NCBI GenBank assembly: GCA_010093515.1
Contig: MU001681.1
Span: forward strand, 310,243-374,242
DNA: 64,000 nucleotides
From: Lineolata rhizophorae
Lineage: Eukaryota > Ascomycota > Dothideomycetes > Lineolatales > Lineolataceae
Direction of reading: 5' to 3'
Below the pieces are notes generated by a model. The model did no database searches, was not told the origin of the DNA, and saw nothing but the letters and a program-made list of their open reading frames with translations. The translations under genes were made by a program, and so were the position numbers. Positions 1 through 11,400 of the stretch are shown here, one piece after another (within the stretch, counting starts at the first letter, position 1; each line of letters begins with the position of its first letter).

Positions 1-769
1 CGAGGTAACGGAGAGTAGAACGTAGGCCGGAGGAGATTAGGTTCGAGGTGTAGCCGAGGAAGATGGTGGGGCGCGCTGAGGTATCAGGGTCCCGATAAGT
101 GTGCTGTGGAAACAAATGTTAAGCTGGTGCTTTATANNNNNNNNNNAAAAAAGCCCCGAGCAGTACATCGCCATGAGCGCAAATGAAACAAACGAACGTC
201 AATTGCGCTTGTCCGCCGAATGATTCTGCGTTCTCCTTGAAGCCCCCAAAGCATCAAAAACCTCGACATCTCCAACACATCACTACCCAACAGACGCTCA
301 CCCTCCCCCATCCCCCTCCCAAAAAAAACCCCCCCAAAAAAACCAAAAAAAACCAAAAAAGAGAGAGAAAGAGAGGGAGAGAGAGAGAGACAGAGATAGA
401 GAGAAAGAGAGAAAGAGAACCAAAAAAAACCGCACCCACCATCTCCTCGACAATGTCGACCGCCTCGGCCAGCGCGCTCGCCTGGAACCCCATGGTGGCC
501 ATGCCGCCGAGCAGCTCGCGCACCGAGACGTCGCGGCCGGCGAAGGCGTCGAACTCGGGCCCGGCCACGCGCCGCGCGTCCGCGGGCACGGCCTCGGACG
601 GCCTGAGCACCGCGGCCGCGGCGGCGGCATGGTTGGGCGCGGCCGGGGGGGGTTCCGTCGGTGTGGGCGTGGGCGTGGGTGTGGATGCGGGGTGTTGTTG
701 TTGGGGCGGCGCGGGGGGCGATGCGGTGGGTTGGGCGGTGTTGTTTTGGGCTGTGGTGGTGGTGGGCAT
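1..769 (-). CDS. DYS1: Deoxyhypusine synthase, 5' part (two exons, truncated by window edge)
   Basis: Deoxyhypusine synthase transfers the aminobutyl group of spermidine to one lysine of eIF5A, using NAD, in the cytosol. Exon 1 (769 to 440) encodes a Pro/Thr/Ala-rich leader and then the family N-terminal block [15 protein letters not shown]...[22 protein letters not shown]. Its donor is GTGGGT at 439. Exon 2 (103 to 1) follows a CAG acceptor and encodes the next conserved block, [18 protein letters not shown] and then [16 protein letters not shown], before the window ends. Both exons join in phase 0 after ATG. The 336-bp intron is long for this genome; it holds a purine-rich tract and a 10-base N gap. 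I start at the MPTTTT methionine (769). An in-frame ATG at 865 would add 32 residues. The NAD and active-site regions lie outside the window. Confidence 0.9.
137..146. other. Assembly gap (10 N) inside the DYS1 intron
   Basis: Ten undetermined bases lie in the intron between the two deoxyhypusine synthase exons, so they do not affect the coding call. The true size of the gap is unknown. Confidence 0.95.
359..419. repeat. GA-rich purine microsatellite in the DYS1 intron
   Basis: About 60 bp are almost pure purine on the plus strand, mostly imperfect GAGAGA/GAAAGA. A/C-rich homopolymer runs lie on either side (321-358 and 420-430). In the DYS1 sense this is a long CT/T-rich tract inside the intron. 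Such tracts slip readily and probably account for the nearby assembly gap. Confidence 0.85.
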
Positions 770-3040
770 TGGGCTGGGTTGTTTGGGGGTGCTGGTGGAA
801 AGAGGGCAAAGGGGCAGTTTGCGTGCGTCGGGATGTCGGGTGGGTGGGACGTCTAGCTCTTCCACTTTGCTAGACGTGGACGTCGGAGGGTGTTACGGGT
901 AAAAGAAAAACTGATCTATTTATTAGAAGTTTGCTTCAACGGGGAGTAGATCTTATAGGCGGGAATCTCCGCTGGGGCTGCTGGTCATGGATAGCGGATT
1001 TCTTGGGCCTGTTGGTCGGTTGCCATCGGTTGGCTGCCATTGGTTAAAGCATGAAAATTAGGACCAAACCCTCAAACGGCGCACTGGTCACGTCCATAGT
1101 ACGGTACGTTTTTCCGAGAATCTCAAATTAGACACGCCGCTATATTTCGAAGGGGCCGGCTCACACTAGCTATTTTGCTTCGCTAACGGAGTCGGCTGTG
1201 GGGAAACATGCCCAAAGAAGGTTTTTAGGCGCGCATAATTTCGATCCGTCTCGACGCGTAGAGGATGGGCGTATCAGCTATGGTTTGTCCATTCGCATGT
1301 CTCTCCTGGACCATTGTACCCCGGATTGTGATCTATGGCACAAAGGCATTGTGAGTAGCATACAATTGAGGCCTGCAGAAGTTTCAAAAAGGACGTTTTG
1401 TTCCCAGGGAACGAACCGCAAATACCTCGAAGCCGGCCCACTTCGAAAACTGAAAGCGGAGGGTATGAATGGAGATGACGCTAGTGGAAGTTCCCACCGA
1501 AATCCCATGACCGATACCACAGTAGGTGCTCCCGTGATGGGCCATTCACTCTTATCACTCACTCCTGTCATATTCTCGGCACAGCCAACCTTGATAAGCA
1601 TCTAGGATTCAAATGGCCACTGGGGCGGGTGAAGCCACGCAAGCCGGAGAGTTTTGAGGACGTGCCGTCAACAAATAGTCCACGGTTGCAGACGTCCGCT
1701 AAGGTTACTACCACGGCTTCCAGCGGGGATCAGCACCAAGGAGTCCGCGGACTGCTTTGGCGCGTTAATAAGCTGCACAGGTACCATGTGCGAACGGACG
1801 CCGGCGGTTTAGGCGGAAGCCAGTTGGAAAGCGCCTGTTCCGCATCGCAGAGCACCGAGGAAACCAACCGCCTTCAGCCTTGCCGCTCCCATACCCGAGC
1901 GAATGCCGAAATTCTCGGGCATTTCCAGCAAGCGCCCGGACCGTGCGGAGCAGCACGCGCATCTGACACAGGGAGGGCGTTTCAGCGGGAAAGGCGTGCG
2001 GCTGCGGGTCCCGCCCGCGACTTTTCCCAATCGGCCGTTTCGCCATGTCGCATCGGACCGGGGCATTTTATGTACAACCCCCCCTAACCCTGTTCGTTCC
2101 GTCCCGGACGGAGAGCAGCCATGGACGCCGCAAAACCGGAAAGCGGCCTCCCCAACCGCAGTGTCGTAGCGGCCTATGTTAGCGCTGTACATAGCACTAG
2201 GCCGCGACGCCCTAAAAATGCAAACGAGGGCCGGAGCGGAAAACCCGTGATCGCCGTTCTTCCATGGTTGCGCTGCTGTATGCACATAAGTATGCACATT
2301 ATGCGGTCTGCCCAGCGGGTTCGTGCGGCGGCACAAATACCGACGTGTGTACGCAGCGTCATCTACGCCTGGAGCCGGGAACCAAAGGGTCTACCGACTG
2401 TCATACATACGTGGTATGTACATATGTGCACCACTGCGTACGGAGTAGTATGTCAACGAGAAGCGCGAACCAAGACCCACACAACGGCACGATCGATACC
2501 GAGTACATACATACTACTATGTACTTCCCGCTCCTCCTCCATACATACGTAGTAGGTAAGCCCGCGACCCCCCCGCCTAGTCCCGCCCACCCGCGTGCCG
2601 GCCGCACCCCAACCAGTCCTTGTCCGGGGCGCCAGCCTGGACCCCATCTCGAACGGCGCGGCCAATTAGCCGACGCTCGTAGCGGAAGGCGGGCCCTTTT
2701 TCTTTCTTTCTTTTTTTTTTTTTGGTCTCTCGTTGCTGCCGCCCGCCCCCCGTCGCCGGCGGGTCGGGGATCTGGAGTTTTGGGGCTGGGGGAGGGCGGT
2801 GCTTTTTTGTATGCGCTGTGAAGGCATGCTGTAGGTGGTGGATCTGAAGCATTCTGCGGGAATGGGTGGTGGGTTTGTGGTTGAGGGGGAGAGTGCTAGG
2901 GCTGGTACGGTTGGAGGGGGAGAGGTGGAGGAGGTGGCGGATGTGGATGTGGTCTGCCGGCGGGTTGTTTGTTGGTCGTGTCCCGCTGAAATTTTGTAAA
3001 GTTTGTTTCTGTTCGACCGGGCGCCGACGCACGCTTTTGT

Positions 3041-3090
3041 GCGCGTGTGTGTGTGTATGTGTGTGTGTATGTGTGTGTGTGCGGGTGTGT
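3041..3090. repeat. GT dinucleotide microsatellite
   Basis: An alternating GT run of about 50 bp, interrupted by a few A and C substitutions, lies in intergenic DNA. Confidence 0.9.
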
Positions 3091-3941
3091 ATTTTCGGGC
3101 GGCCCGGTAAGGTTTGGTCCGCTAGCTACGTGCGATGACTTTGGCGGGATGCGCAGCTCCTGACGAGGGCCTGATGGCGCCCGACGTTTTGAACGCGCCA
3201 GAGGATTTTGATGTCTGTGCCGCGGGTCGGATGGAGCATGGGGCGCCGATGACGACTCGATAAGGAGAGGCGCGCACGCACGTGAAGGCGTAGATTCGGT
3301 CTAAACGTGGGAGAGTGGATGTCTCGAACTGGCAGACAAGCCTCAAGCCTGGGGGTCCTGTCGGAAACAAGAGGTTTGCTTTGCTGGCTGGCGCTTGGCT
3401 GTGTGTGGGTTTGCATCCCGGCAGCAGGTTGGCTGCGGTGGAGAGTGTCGCACGCCGTGACCCGCGAGAAGAACCGTTGCCGGGGCCCCGGTGGTCCTGC
3501 CTATGTATGCCGAGTCGGGGCCTGCGGGCAAGTGTGGGCGTTCGAAAGGGCCAAAGCCAAGCTTGCAGGGCCCCGGCCGTCCTGGGCCTGCTGCACTTTC
3601 GATCCCGTCCATCTTGTCCTTGCGCTACCTACGCTTGCACCCACAACCTGCTAAGCACCAGCCCGCCCTTTTCTCCTTCGCCAGCCGCGCCGCCGTGCTC
3701 TGGGGCGAGCAGCGTTGCCCTCCGGACGGACTCCTGCGGCCGGCTCCAGCGGCCTTGCAGCCGCACCGCAGGCACGCGCAGCCCCCCCCGTCCTTCTCGC
3801 GTCCGCTTGACGTGCAGCGGCGGCCCGTCCTCTCGTTCCCCGTCCATTACTAGGCCGCTTGACACATCTGACGGGCCATCGCTACGCCCGAGTTGCTGCT
3901 GCCCTCGCTTCACCTCTTCCGCAGCCCGTCGGCACCTTCTT

Positions 3942-3972
3942 CACCACCACTACCACCACCACCACCACCACC
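3942..3972. repeat. CCA trinucleotide repeat
   Basis: About ten CAC/CCA units in a row lie in the GC-rich region upstream of SNT1. No open frame around it is convincing as a gene. Confidence 0.85.
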
Positions 3973-5252
3973 GCACGGCCGCAGATCCCGTGACGCGAGC
4001 CGTCCCTTGGCGGCCTTTCGAGATCGCTTGACGCCACTTTCCCACCCCCGGACCTCGCTCTCGCCTTCGCATCCGTCCATCTTCCATCTCTGCCTGGCTT
4101 TCCCGCCGACGGCGCCAATCTCGGCCTTCGTCCGCGTGCAGCTCGCGCCTTGCCGCCCGCAACTCGATTGCGCCCTTCTGCGCGAGGCGTGCGTTGCATT
4201 TGCCCCTCCGTCCTTCAGACCACGGACCACGGACCACGGGACGACGCTCCGCTACCGACGCTCTCGAGAGGCGTTCGACGAGGTTTGTCCCCTTTGCGCC
4301 TCCTGCCTACATCGCACCGGCCCAGCCGACGCTTCGCCGTGCCTGAACCGGCCGCCTCCACCTCCACGCCCGGGCCGCCAGGCCCTTCTCACCACGTAGT
4401 TTCATCTCGTGCACGGCTCGTGGCCAGGGTATTTACCGTTGCTTACGCAGAGAGGATAACAAGGCACGTGGCTGTTGGCTCCCCCCGTTTCCGTCGCGGC
4501 TGCATACGCGCGACGGCCGAAAACCCGCCCGGCCGACCGGGGAAAAACCTCGCCCATCTCGTCCATCGTCGTCTACTCGCGTCCCCGATCCTCAGATCGA
4601 CGGGCGAAAAGGGCCAAGCCGCCTCGCGCTCCCCAGGCCGACTGCGACGCAGAACGCAGGCAGCCCAGCCACTCGCGTCCCCACGGGACCGCGCCCAGCC
4701 CTGTGCTCTCGCCTCTCTCGAATCGGGGAAGGGGAGGGGGTTCCACCCGGATCGGGGAGGGGGGGTGTGTGCGTGCTGAGGCGCGGGCGGCGCCCCATCT
4801 GGCAACCCTTTTCCGTGCAAGGCCCGAGCCACACGGCCGGGGTGAGTGTGTGGGGGGCGGTGGCTAGTGCGCCTGCCCGCTTTTTTCGTCGCGCGCCCAG
4901 CCCCGGGACCCCCGGGCCGCCCGCCAGGGCCCTCGCCGGCAGCCAAGCCGCGAACCGACACACGCGCGCCTTTGCCGGACGCCAGCACCGGGCCCGTTGC
5001 GCGCTAGTCCGCCCCGGGGCATCCAAGCGACCGGCCCGCGGCGCGCCTGCGCGCACTCTGCATCGCCGTGCTGCTGCGCGCGCCTCGCCAACCGCAGCAC
5101 TTCGCCTGCTCCAGGCGCTCGCGCTTGCCTCGTAGGGCCTGTGCGACCTTCGCGCCTCGCCATCCTTCCTTGGCCTGCGTGTTGCGGCGCGAGGGAAACC
5201 GGCAATCTTTTTCCTCTTTGCTACCTCTGCACGAGCCGGCTGGTTGTTCCGC

Positions 5253-5288
5253 TGCTGTGCCTGTACGGTCTGCTGTGCCTGTACGGTC
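5253..5288. repeat. Tandem duplication of an 18-bp unit before SNT1
   Basis: The unit TGCTGTGCCTGTACGGTC occurs twice without a gap, 185-220 bp before the SNT1 start codon, so probably in its leader or core promoter. Confidence 0.9.
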
Positions 5289-5472
5289 TGCGCAACAAGC
5301 CCTTCTCTTCTGCCGCGTGGTACCGCCCGTTCCGCCGGTACCATCTTTTCCCTCGATCCCATTCTCTCCCTCGCCGCCTTTGCATTCGGACCGCGCCTGA
5401 CCAGGCATGACGAGAGGCTCGCCCGCGGTGGACTGGACATTCTAACTGGGACGACCGTCGAACGAGCAGGAC

Positions 5473-8400
5473 ATGGCGTCGCGGTTCTCGAGCGACTCCC
5501 GCTACAGGGATCGCTCGCCGCCGCCGCCGCCGTATCGAGACAGGAGGCAGTCCACGGCGTCGCACAGTGGAGCTGCTGCTGGCGGAAGCGGGCTTGGGGG
5601 TGGTGTGGGTGGCGGCGGCGGTGGCGGCAGCGGCGGTGGCGTGAACTTCTCGTCACGCAACAGCGACGCGGGCTCGTCTTCCGGCCGAGATGTCCCGCGC
5701 GGGCCGAAGGCGGACTCGCGCGGCATGGGGCCCTCGGGCGGAGGGACCAGCTCGTCGATACCGCCTCCGTCAGGCCCACGTGGTAGAGGCAGTGGGTTTT
5801 CGGGCCAGCTGAGAGACGCGCCGCCGCTGTCGGAGTCGCGGTGGCGGCCTGATCGGGACCGCGACCGTGACCGCGACCGAGACCGTGATCGAGATCGAGA
5901 CCGAGATCGAGACAGGGATCGCGACCGGCACCCCATAGATCGGGATAGGGATCGCGACCGACACCCTATAGACAGGGAACGAGAACCTCGCCGCGATCGC
6001 GACCGCGACAGAGACCGCGACAGAGAACGAGACCGCGAGCGTGATGGCCCGAGGGATAGAGACCGGGACCGGGATCGCGACGGTGACGGCATGCGTGGCT
6101 ATGATCGCTTTCCGGACAGGAGGACTTCACCTAGAGCACGCTCGCCGGGGCGTGATAGCCGAGACTCACGAGACAATTATGCGCCGCGGGAGCTGGACAT
6201 CAGCCGCGCGCAGCGGAATTCGAGAGATGGACCGCCATCAGCTGGATCGACCTACTCGGACCCGCCGTTGGGAAGTGCGTCGTTTGGTCGCGCAGGATTT
6301 GGGCGTGGTCGGGGTCGCGGCGACACGTGGGACCGCTCGCGCGGTCGCGGAGCCTATCCCGATGATACGTTCCGCCCGAGGAGTCGATCGCCGCGCGCAC
6401 CGCGTCGAGACAAGGACGACCGAGACTTCGACCGCCGCGACGACCGCCGGTTTGGCGGGCGCCACGACGACGACAGGCGGGTTTTTCGCGACGCGCTGGA
6501 TCGGGATCGCGAGCGAGACAGAGAGAGAAACAGGGAGGATAGGGAGCGCGAACGCCTTCCCCGCGAGCGAGAAACGGAGCGAGACTTGCGCGCGGACCGG
6601 GACCGAGACGGAGACCGCGCAAGGCCTCGTGAGCAGAGATTTCAATCAAACGCTGATTCCCGACACGAAGGATCTACCGTGGTGCCGACGACGCCGCATC
6701 CCCAGCCGTCACATGCGTCTGAGCGTGGCGCCGGCTCCGATGCCGGTCGCGATCACGAGCCTTCAAGGCGCGCGTCGGTTGCATTGGAGGCAGGGCAGAT
6801 CAAGCAAACACCTGGCCGCCGCGAGAGCGAGAAGCAGACGGACCTGTTTGCGAGCAGATTGGAGACGTCAAGGGAAAAGTACGTGCATCGTGGTTCGCCG
6901 CCGTTGCAGGTCACTGTGCCTGCCTTCGGCTCCATCCCTTTCGCTCAGCCGGCAAGGCCGCAGTCGAATGTGTGGAAGGCTCCGCAGCCCGAGGCGAAGC
7001 CGCAGGTCCCCCAGCAATCGGCTCCTGCTGTTTCGCCTTCGGCGCCGCCACCTGCGCAGCAGCAGGCCGCGCGAGCTCCCCCAACGGCTCCGAAGGCATT
7101 GGTGGTGCAGCCGCCGACTGGGCCGAAAGCGGACCGTGTCGAGAGGTCGAGTGTCGAGGCACCGGCCAAAGAAGGGATGAGCAAGCTTGAAGAGGGAGTG
7201 AGCAAGACTACCATTCATAGTTCTGCTAGCCCCGCCGAAGACAGTTCCTCTACGCAAGCGAGGCGGTCGATCGAGCCGCCGACCGCACCCGCGGCTATCC
7301 GCCAAGCGTCGGTTGGACCTCAGGGTCCTAGTGCTCGTCCTATCTCGTCGCCTCAACTCTATGGGAAGGCTCCGCCAACTGCGCCGGCTGGGGCCACGCG
7401 GGACGGCTCTCCGGCTACTGGTGCCGTTCCGCCATCTGGTCCGCGTGCCCTGAGCGCCACCTCACCCAAAGGCATTCCGGCCAACGTTCCCACGGGCCCA
7501 AAGGCCGACAGGGGGTTGCCTATGGCTCCCCGTGTACAGCAACATGCGCCCTTCGGCCCGCCCACCGCACCCCGTGGGGCGCCGCAGCTTGGGGCGCCGC
7601 TCAAGAGCAACCAGTGGGTGCGCCCTGGCGCGCCGCCGTACGTCCCGCGCCCGCCCGTCGTGCCGGCCAAGCGCGACGCCCCCGCTCTCGCTCCCGAGGA
7701 GCGGATGTACGCGGGCCCGTGGGGGGTACCTTCCCGTGCGTCATCAGAGCGAGCCCCGAGCCACGAGGACGGCGCGGGCCAGTCTGGTTTTAAGAAAATC
7801 AAGAGCGAGACGGACATGGAGAAGGTGAAGGAGGTGGCGGCGAAGGAGAACGAGGCGCGCGCGCAGGGTGCGGGCAAGAAGCAGGGGTCCGCCGCGCCGG
7901 AGGCTGTCGCGGAGGAGCCCAGCAAGGAGCGCGAGAGCCCCGCGCGCGTCCAGCAAGGCGCGGACGCGCAGATGGCGGAAAAGGATGCACTTGTCGAGGA
8001 AGGCGAGGCGCGAGCGTCTACGGCGCCGGTTCAGCCGAGCATCGAGTCGGCGGAGACGCAGCAGCAGCGCGTGGACGAGGACGTGGTGATGAGCTCGGAC
8101 GAAGAAGAGGAGGACGAGGACGACTTCGAGGACGAGGACGAGCGGTTCGAGGCCAACCAGGCAAAGTTCCAGCGCGACAAGGCGCTGCTCGAAGCCAAGC
8201 TCGTCGACCTCAGCCTCCGGGAGTACCGCGCTCACACGCCGCTGCGCCATCTCGACGCCCTGGCGCGCATCACGCCTGGCAATCTCCCGACCGAGCTCGG
8301 GTCGCCGACAGAGGCTCGGCCCCGCGCTTCGGCGTCCCCGGTTGCGGCGAAGAAGTCCCCCGTTGTTGCGGAGAGACCGTTACCTCTGGCGGCGGCGGCG

Positions 8401-11400
8401 GCGGCGGCAGCAGCAGCGGCGCCGCAGCCGGCACAGCCGCAGCCGCAGCCGCAGCCTCCCTCTGACTTGCTCACGCCTAAGTTGGAAGAGGCGGAGGATG
8501 TGCCGATGGAGGACGAGGTTGCGAAGGCGGAATCCTCTGAGCCTGCGGAGGAATCAGAAGAGCTGGTGTTGCCGTACCTCGCCAAGGAGCCCCCGACGCC
8601 ACTGTCAGAAGTTGAACGTGAACGCACTGCTTCGCTCGAAATGAACAGCGAGATGATAGCGGCCAGGTTGAAGAAGATGGACCTAGACCGTACTAAGACG
8701 CAGGAGCAGCTGGTTGGAGAGTTTACCAACAAGTACATCGAGTGGAGGATGGATACGATGGAGCTTGACAGGGAACTTGAGGTTTTGAAAGAGCAGAAGG
8801 AGCAGATTCACGAAAAGAAGGAAGAGAAGTTGCCGAAGGAGCCTCCTCCGCCCGAGCTGCCGGATACGAGACATGGGCGCAAGTATAACAGCGAGTACGA
8901 CCTGGAGCTCGCCATCAAGCAGTCGGTCGAGTCGCACAAGAAAGAAGAGGAGAAGAAGGAGCGCGAGGCGAAGAGATCGGTTCCGGACATGGACAAGGAG
9001 GCCGTCGTCCCGGATCAAATGCGCTTCGAGGATCGCCAGCGCCGCATGTTCATATGGACGGACCTACTCATCCGGCCCAAGGCTGTCACGGCGACGTACC
9101 AGTTCATTCCTCCCCTCGACAACTTCACCGAGGAAGAGCACAGGAAGCTCGTGGACCTGTACATCGCCTACCCGAAGAAATGGGGCCGCATCGCGTCGGA
9201 GCTGCCCGGCCGCAACTACAAGCAGTGCATCCAGCACTACTACGCGACCAAGTGGAACAAGGAGTACAAGCCGCAGCGGGCGGTTCGCGGCAAGGGAGGC
9301 GCCAAGACGCGCGGCAAAGCCAAGACGGCCGCCCAGCCCCGCAACAAGTCCAACGCGCTCATGTCGGACCTCGGCGTCAAGCCCGAGGTCTACCACGGCG
9401 ACGAGTTCGGCGGCGCCGCCGCCGCCGGCGCCCAGCCCCAGGTCAGCGAGCGCGGCCGCCCGCGTAGGGCCGCGGCGCCCAAGTTCGGCGAGGTGGATCA
9501 GGACACGGTTGATCAGGCTGGCGCGTCGGCCGCTGGCGGGCTCGGCGGTACACCCGCGAGGAAGACGGAAGTGTCGCGCGCTGGCTTGGATGGGGCGTCG
9601 GATCAGCCGCCGGCGGAGAAGGCGACGAGTAGACGGGCCAAGTCGGCGAGGGAGAAAGGTGGCAAGAGGACAAAGGCGGCGGCGGCGGCGGCGGCGGCTG
9701 CTGCTGCTCAGCAGCAGCAACAACAGCAGCAGCAGCAACAGGGTCAGCAAGGTCAGCAACAGCCGTCGCTGTCTCTCGCCGGTACCCCTGAGGCTGGACC
9801 CGCGTTCGCGTCTCCGCAGAAGCCCGCGAGGGGCGAGAAGAAGGATCGCGGCGGCGCTCCGCAGCCGAAGGACGAGGACGGTCACATGGCCAAGGGCCCC
9901 GAGCAGCTGGTGCCGCAGCCCGTTTTGACACAGCAGACGCTGCACGTTGGCTACGTGGCGCCTTCGGAGCAGCCCGTCACGCAGCATGTTGGGGACGAGC
10001 AGCATCAACAGCAGCCGCAGCAGCACCAGCAGTTGCCTCATCATCCGCAGCAACAGCAGCAACAACCGCAGTACCAGCATGTGGCTGGCCCGTCGGCGGG
10101 CCCGCCGACTACAATGCCCGGTCCGGTGACGGCGATTCCTTCCGCTCCTGCCGGCGCTGCTACGGCTGCTCCTGCGGCAGGGCCGTCCAGGGCGCAGGCG
10201 GCGGAGCGGCCGAGGCAGGGCGAAGGCGGTCAGGGGAGAGGCGGCCCGTCGAGCTACTGGTCGGTTGGCGAGCGGGCGGACTTTGAGCGCTACGTTGGCC
10301 ACTATGGCACGGATTGGGTGACGATTGCGGGGCTCATGCAGACGAAGACGCCGACTATGGTAAGTGGGCTTTGTTTCGATTTGTCGGTCTCAAAAGAGCA
10401 TTGGAACTGGAATGCTGATGGTCGTTGTGCTTTTGCAGGTTAAGAATCACTACCAGCGTAAGCTTGAGGAAGGCGACCGGGCGCTCGAGCAGGAAGCTCT
10501 GGCCGCCAACGAGAGGAGGCGCCGCGGTGAGGATATCGGGCCGCCGCCGATGCCGACGCACTTGTCGAGGGTTCGTCGTGACACTTCGCATGCGATGCAT
10601 CCGCGCACGCTCGCGCCGAATCCGGCCGAAATCGCCGACGCGGAAGCTCAGGCTGGCGGCGCCGCTTCGGGCTCGACGTCTGCTAGCCAGGTTCCCAACG
10701 CCCAGTTCATCCAGGTGCCGCACCAGAGATATCAGGTCGTCCACCCGCCGCAGCAACAGGTTCAGCCTCAGCAGCACGCGCAGACGCAACAACAACAGCA
10801 GCAACAGCAGCCGGCTCAACAGCAACAGCAACAGTCGCAGCCTCATCAACCACAGCACCAGCACCAGCAGCACCAGCAACACCCGCCACAACAACAGCAA
10901 CAGCAGCAGCAGCAGCACAGCCACGGCGGCCATACTGCTGCTTCTCAGGGGCTCTCGCCGAGGCAAATGGGCCCTGCGTCCATAACGGCGCCACCGCAGC
11001 CGCAGCCGCAGCCCGTTTCCCAGGCTCAACAAGCCCCTCCGCCTTCTGGCGCTGCCCAGCGCGGCCACCAGCACGCGCAGGGCCCCCGCAAGGGCTTCTT
11101 CTCCGAGCCGTCGTCGTCGTCGCGCGAGAGCAGGCTGCAGCCGCCGGCCCAGCACGCGGTCAAGCACGCGCCGCCGCAGGCGCCGCCGCATGCGCCGCCG
11201 CAGGCGCCTCCGCAGCACCAGGTGCATCATCGGAGGGAGCATTCGAAGCATCAACAGGTGCATCAGGGAGGGGGGCATCAAGGGGGGCATCAGCCCGAGC
11301 CGCAACAGCCACAGCAGCCTCTTCACGAGCGACTGCCCCAGGGTTTGCCGTCGATGTACATGTCTAATCCAGCCTCTCAAGCTCAGGCCCAGGCCCAGGT

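Larger units (their letters stand above)
866..5472. other. Intergenic region and probable SNT1 promoter/leader, no supported gene
   Basis: 4.6 kb lie between the divergent starts of DYS1 and SNT1. The many open frames here overlap each other on both strands and show no recognisable protein. 2300-2560 is rich in TACATA/TACGTA palindromes. 3041-3090 is a GT microsatellite. 3140-5472 is strongly GC-rich with pyrimidine stretches typical of fungal promoters and long leaders. An 8-bp unit (GGACCAC-like) repeats near 4218-4240. Confidence 0.6.

Noticed and set aside
132-902. Other long frames overlapping deoxyhypusine synthase exon 1 on both strands
   Set aside because: They are shadows of a GC-rich exon and a low-complexity intron; only the minus frame from 769 matches a protein family.
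1198-1605. 135-codon plus frame
   Set aside because: An antisense frame of 107 codons overlaps it, neither resembles a known protein, and there is no promoter or splice support.
3122-5779. Many 90-400 codon frames upstream of SNT1
   Set aside because: They overlap on both strands, are Arg/Pro/Ala-rich and follow the GC composition; no domain is recognisable.
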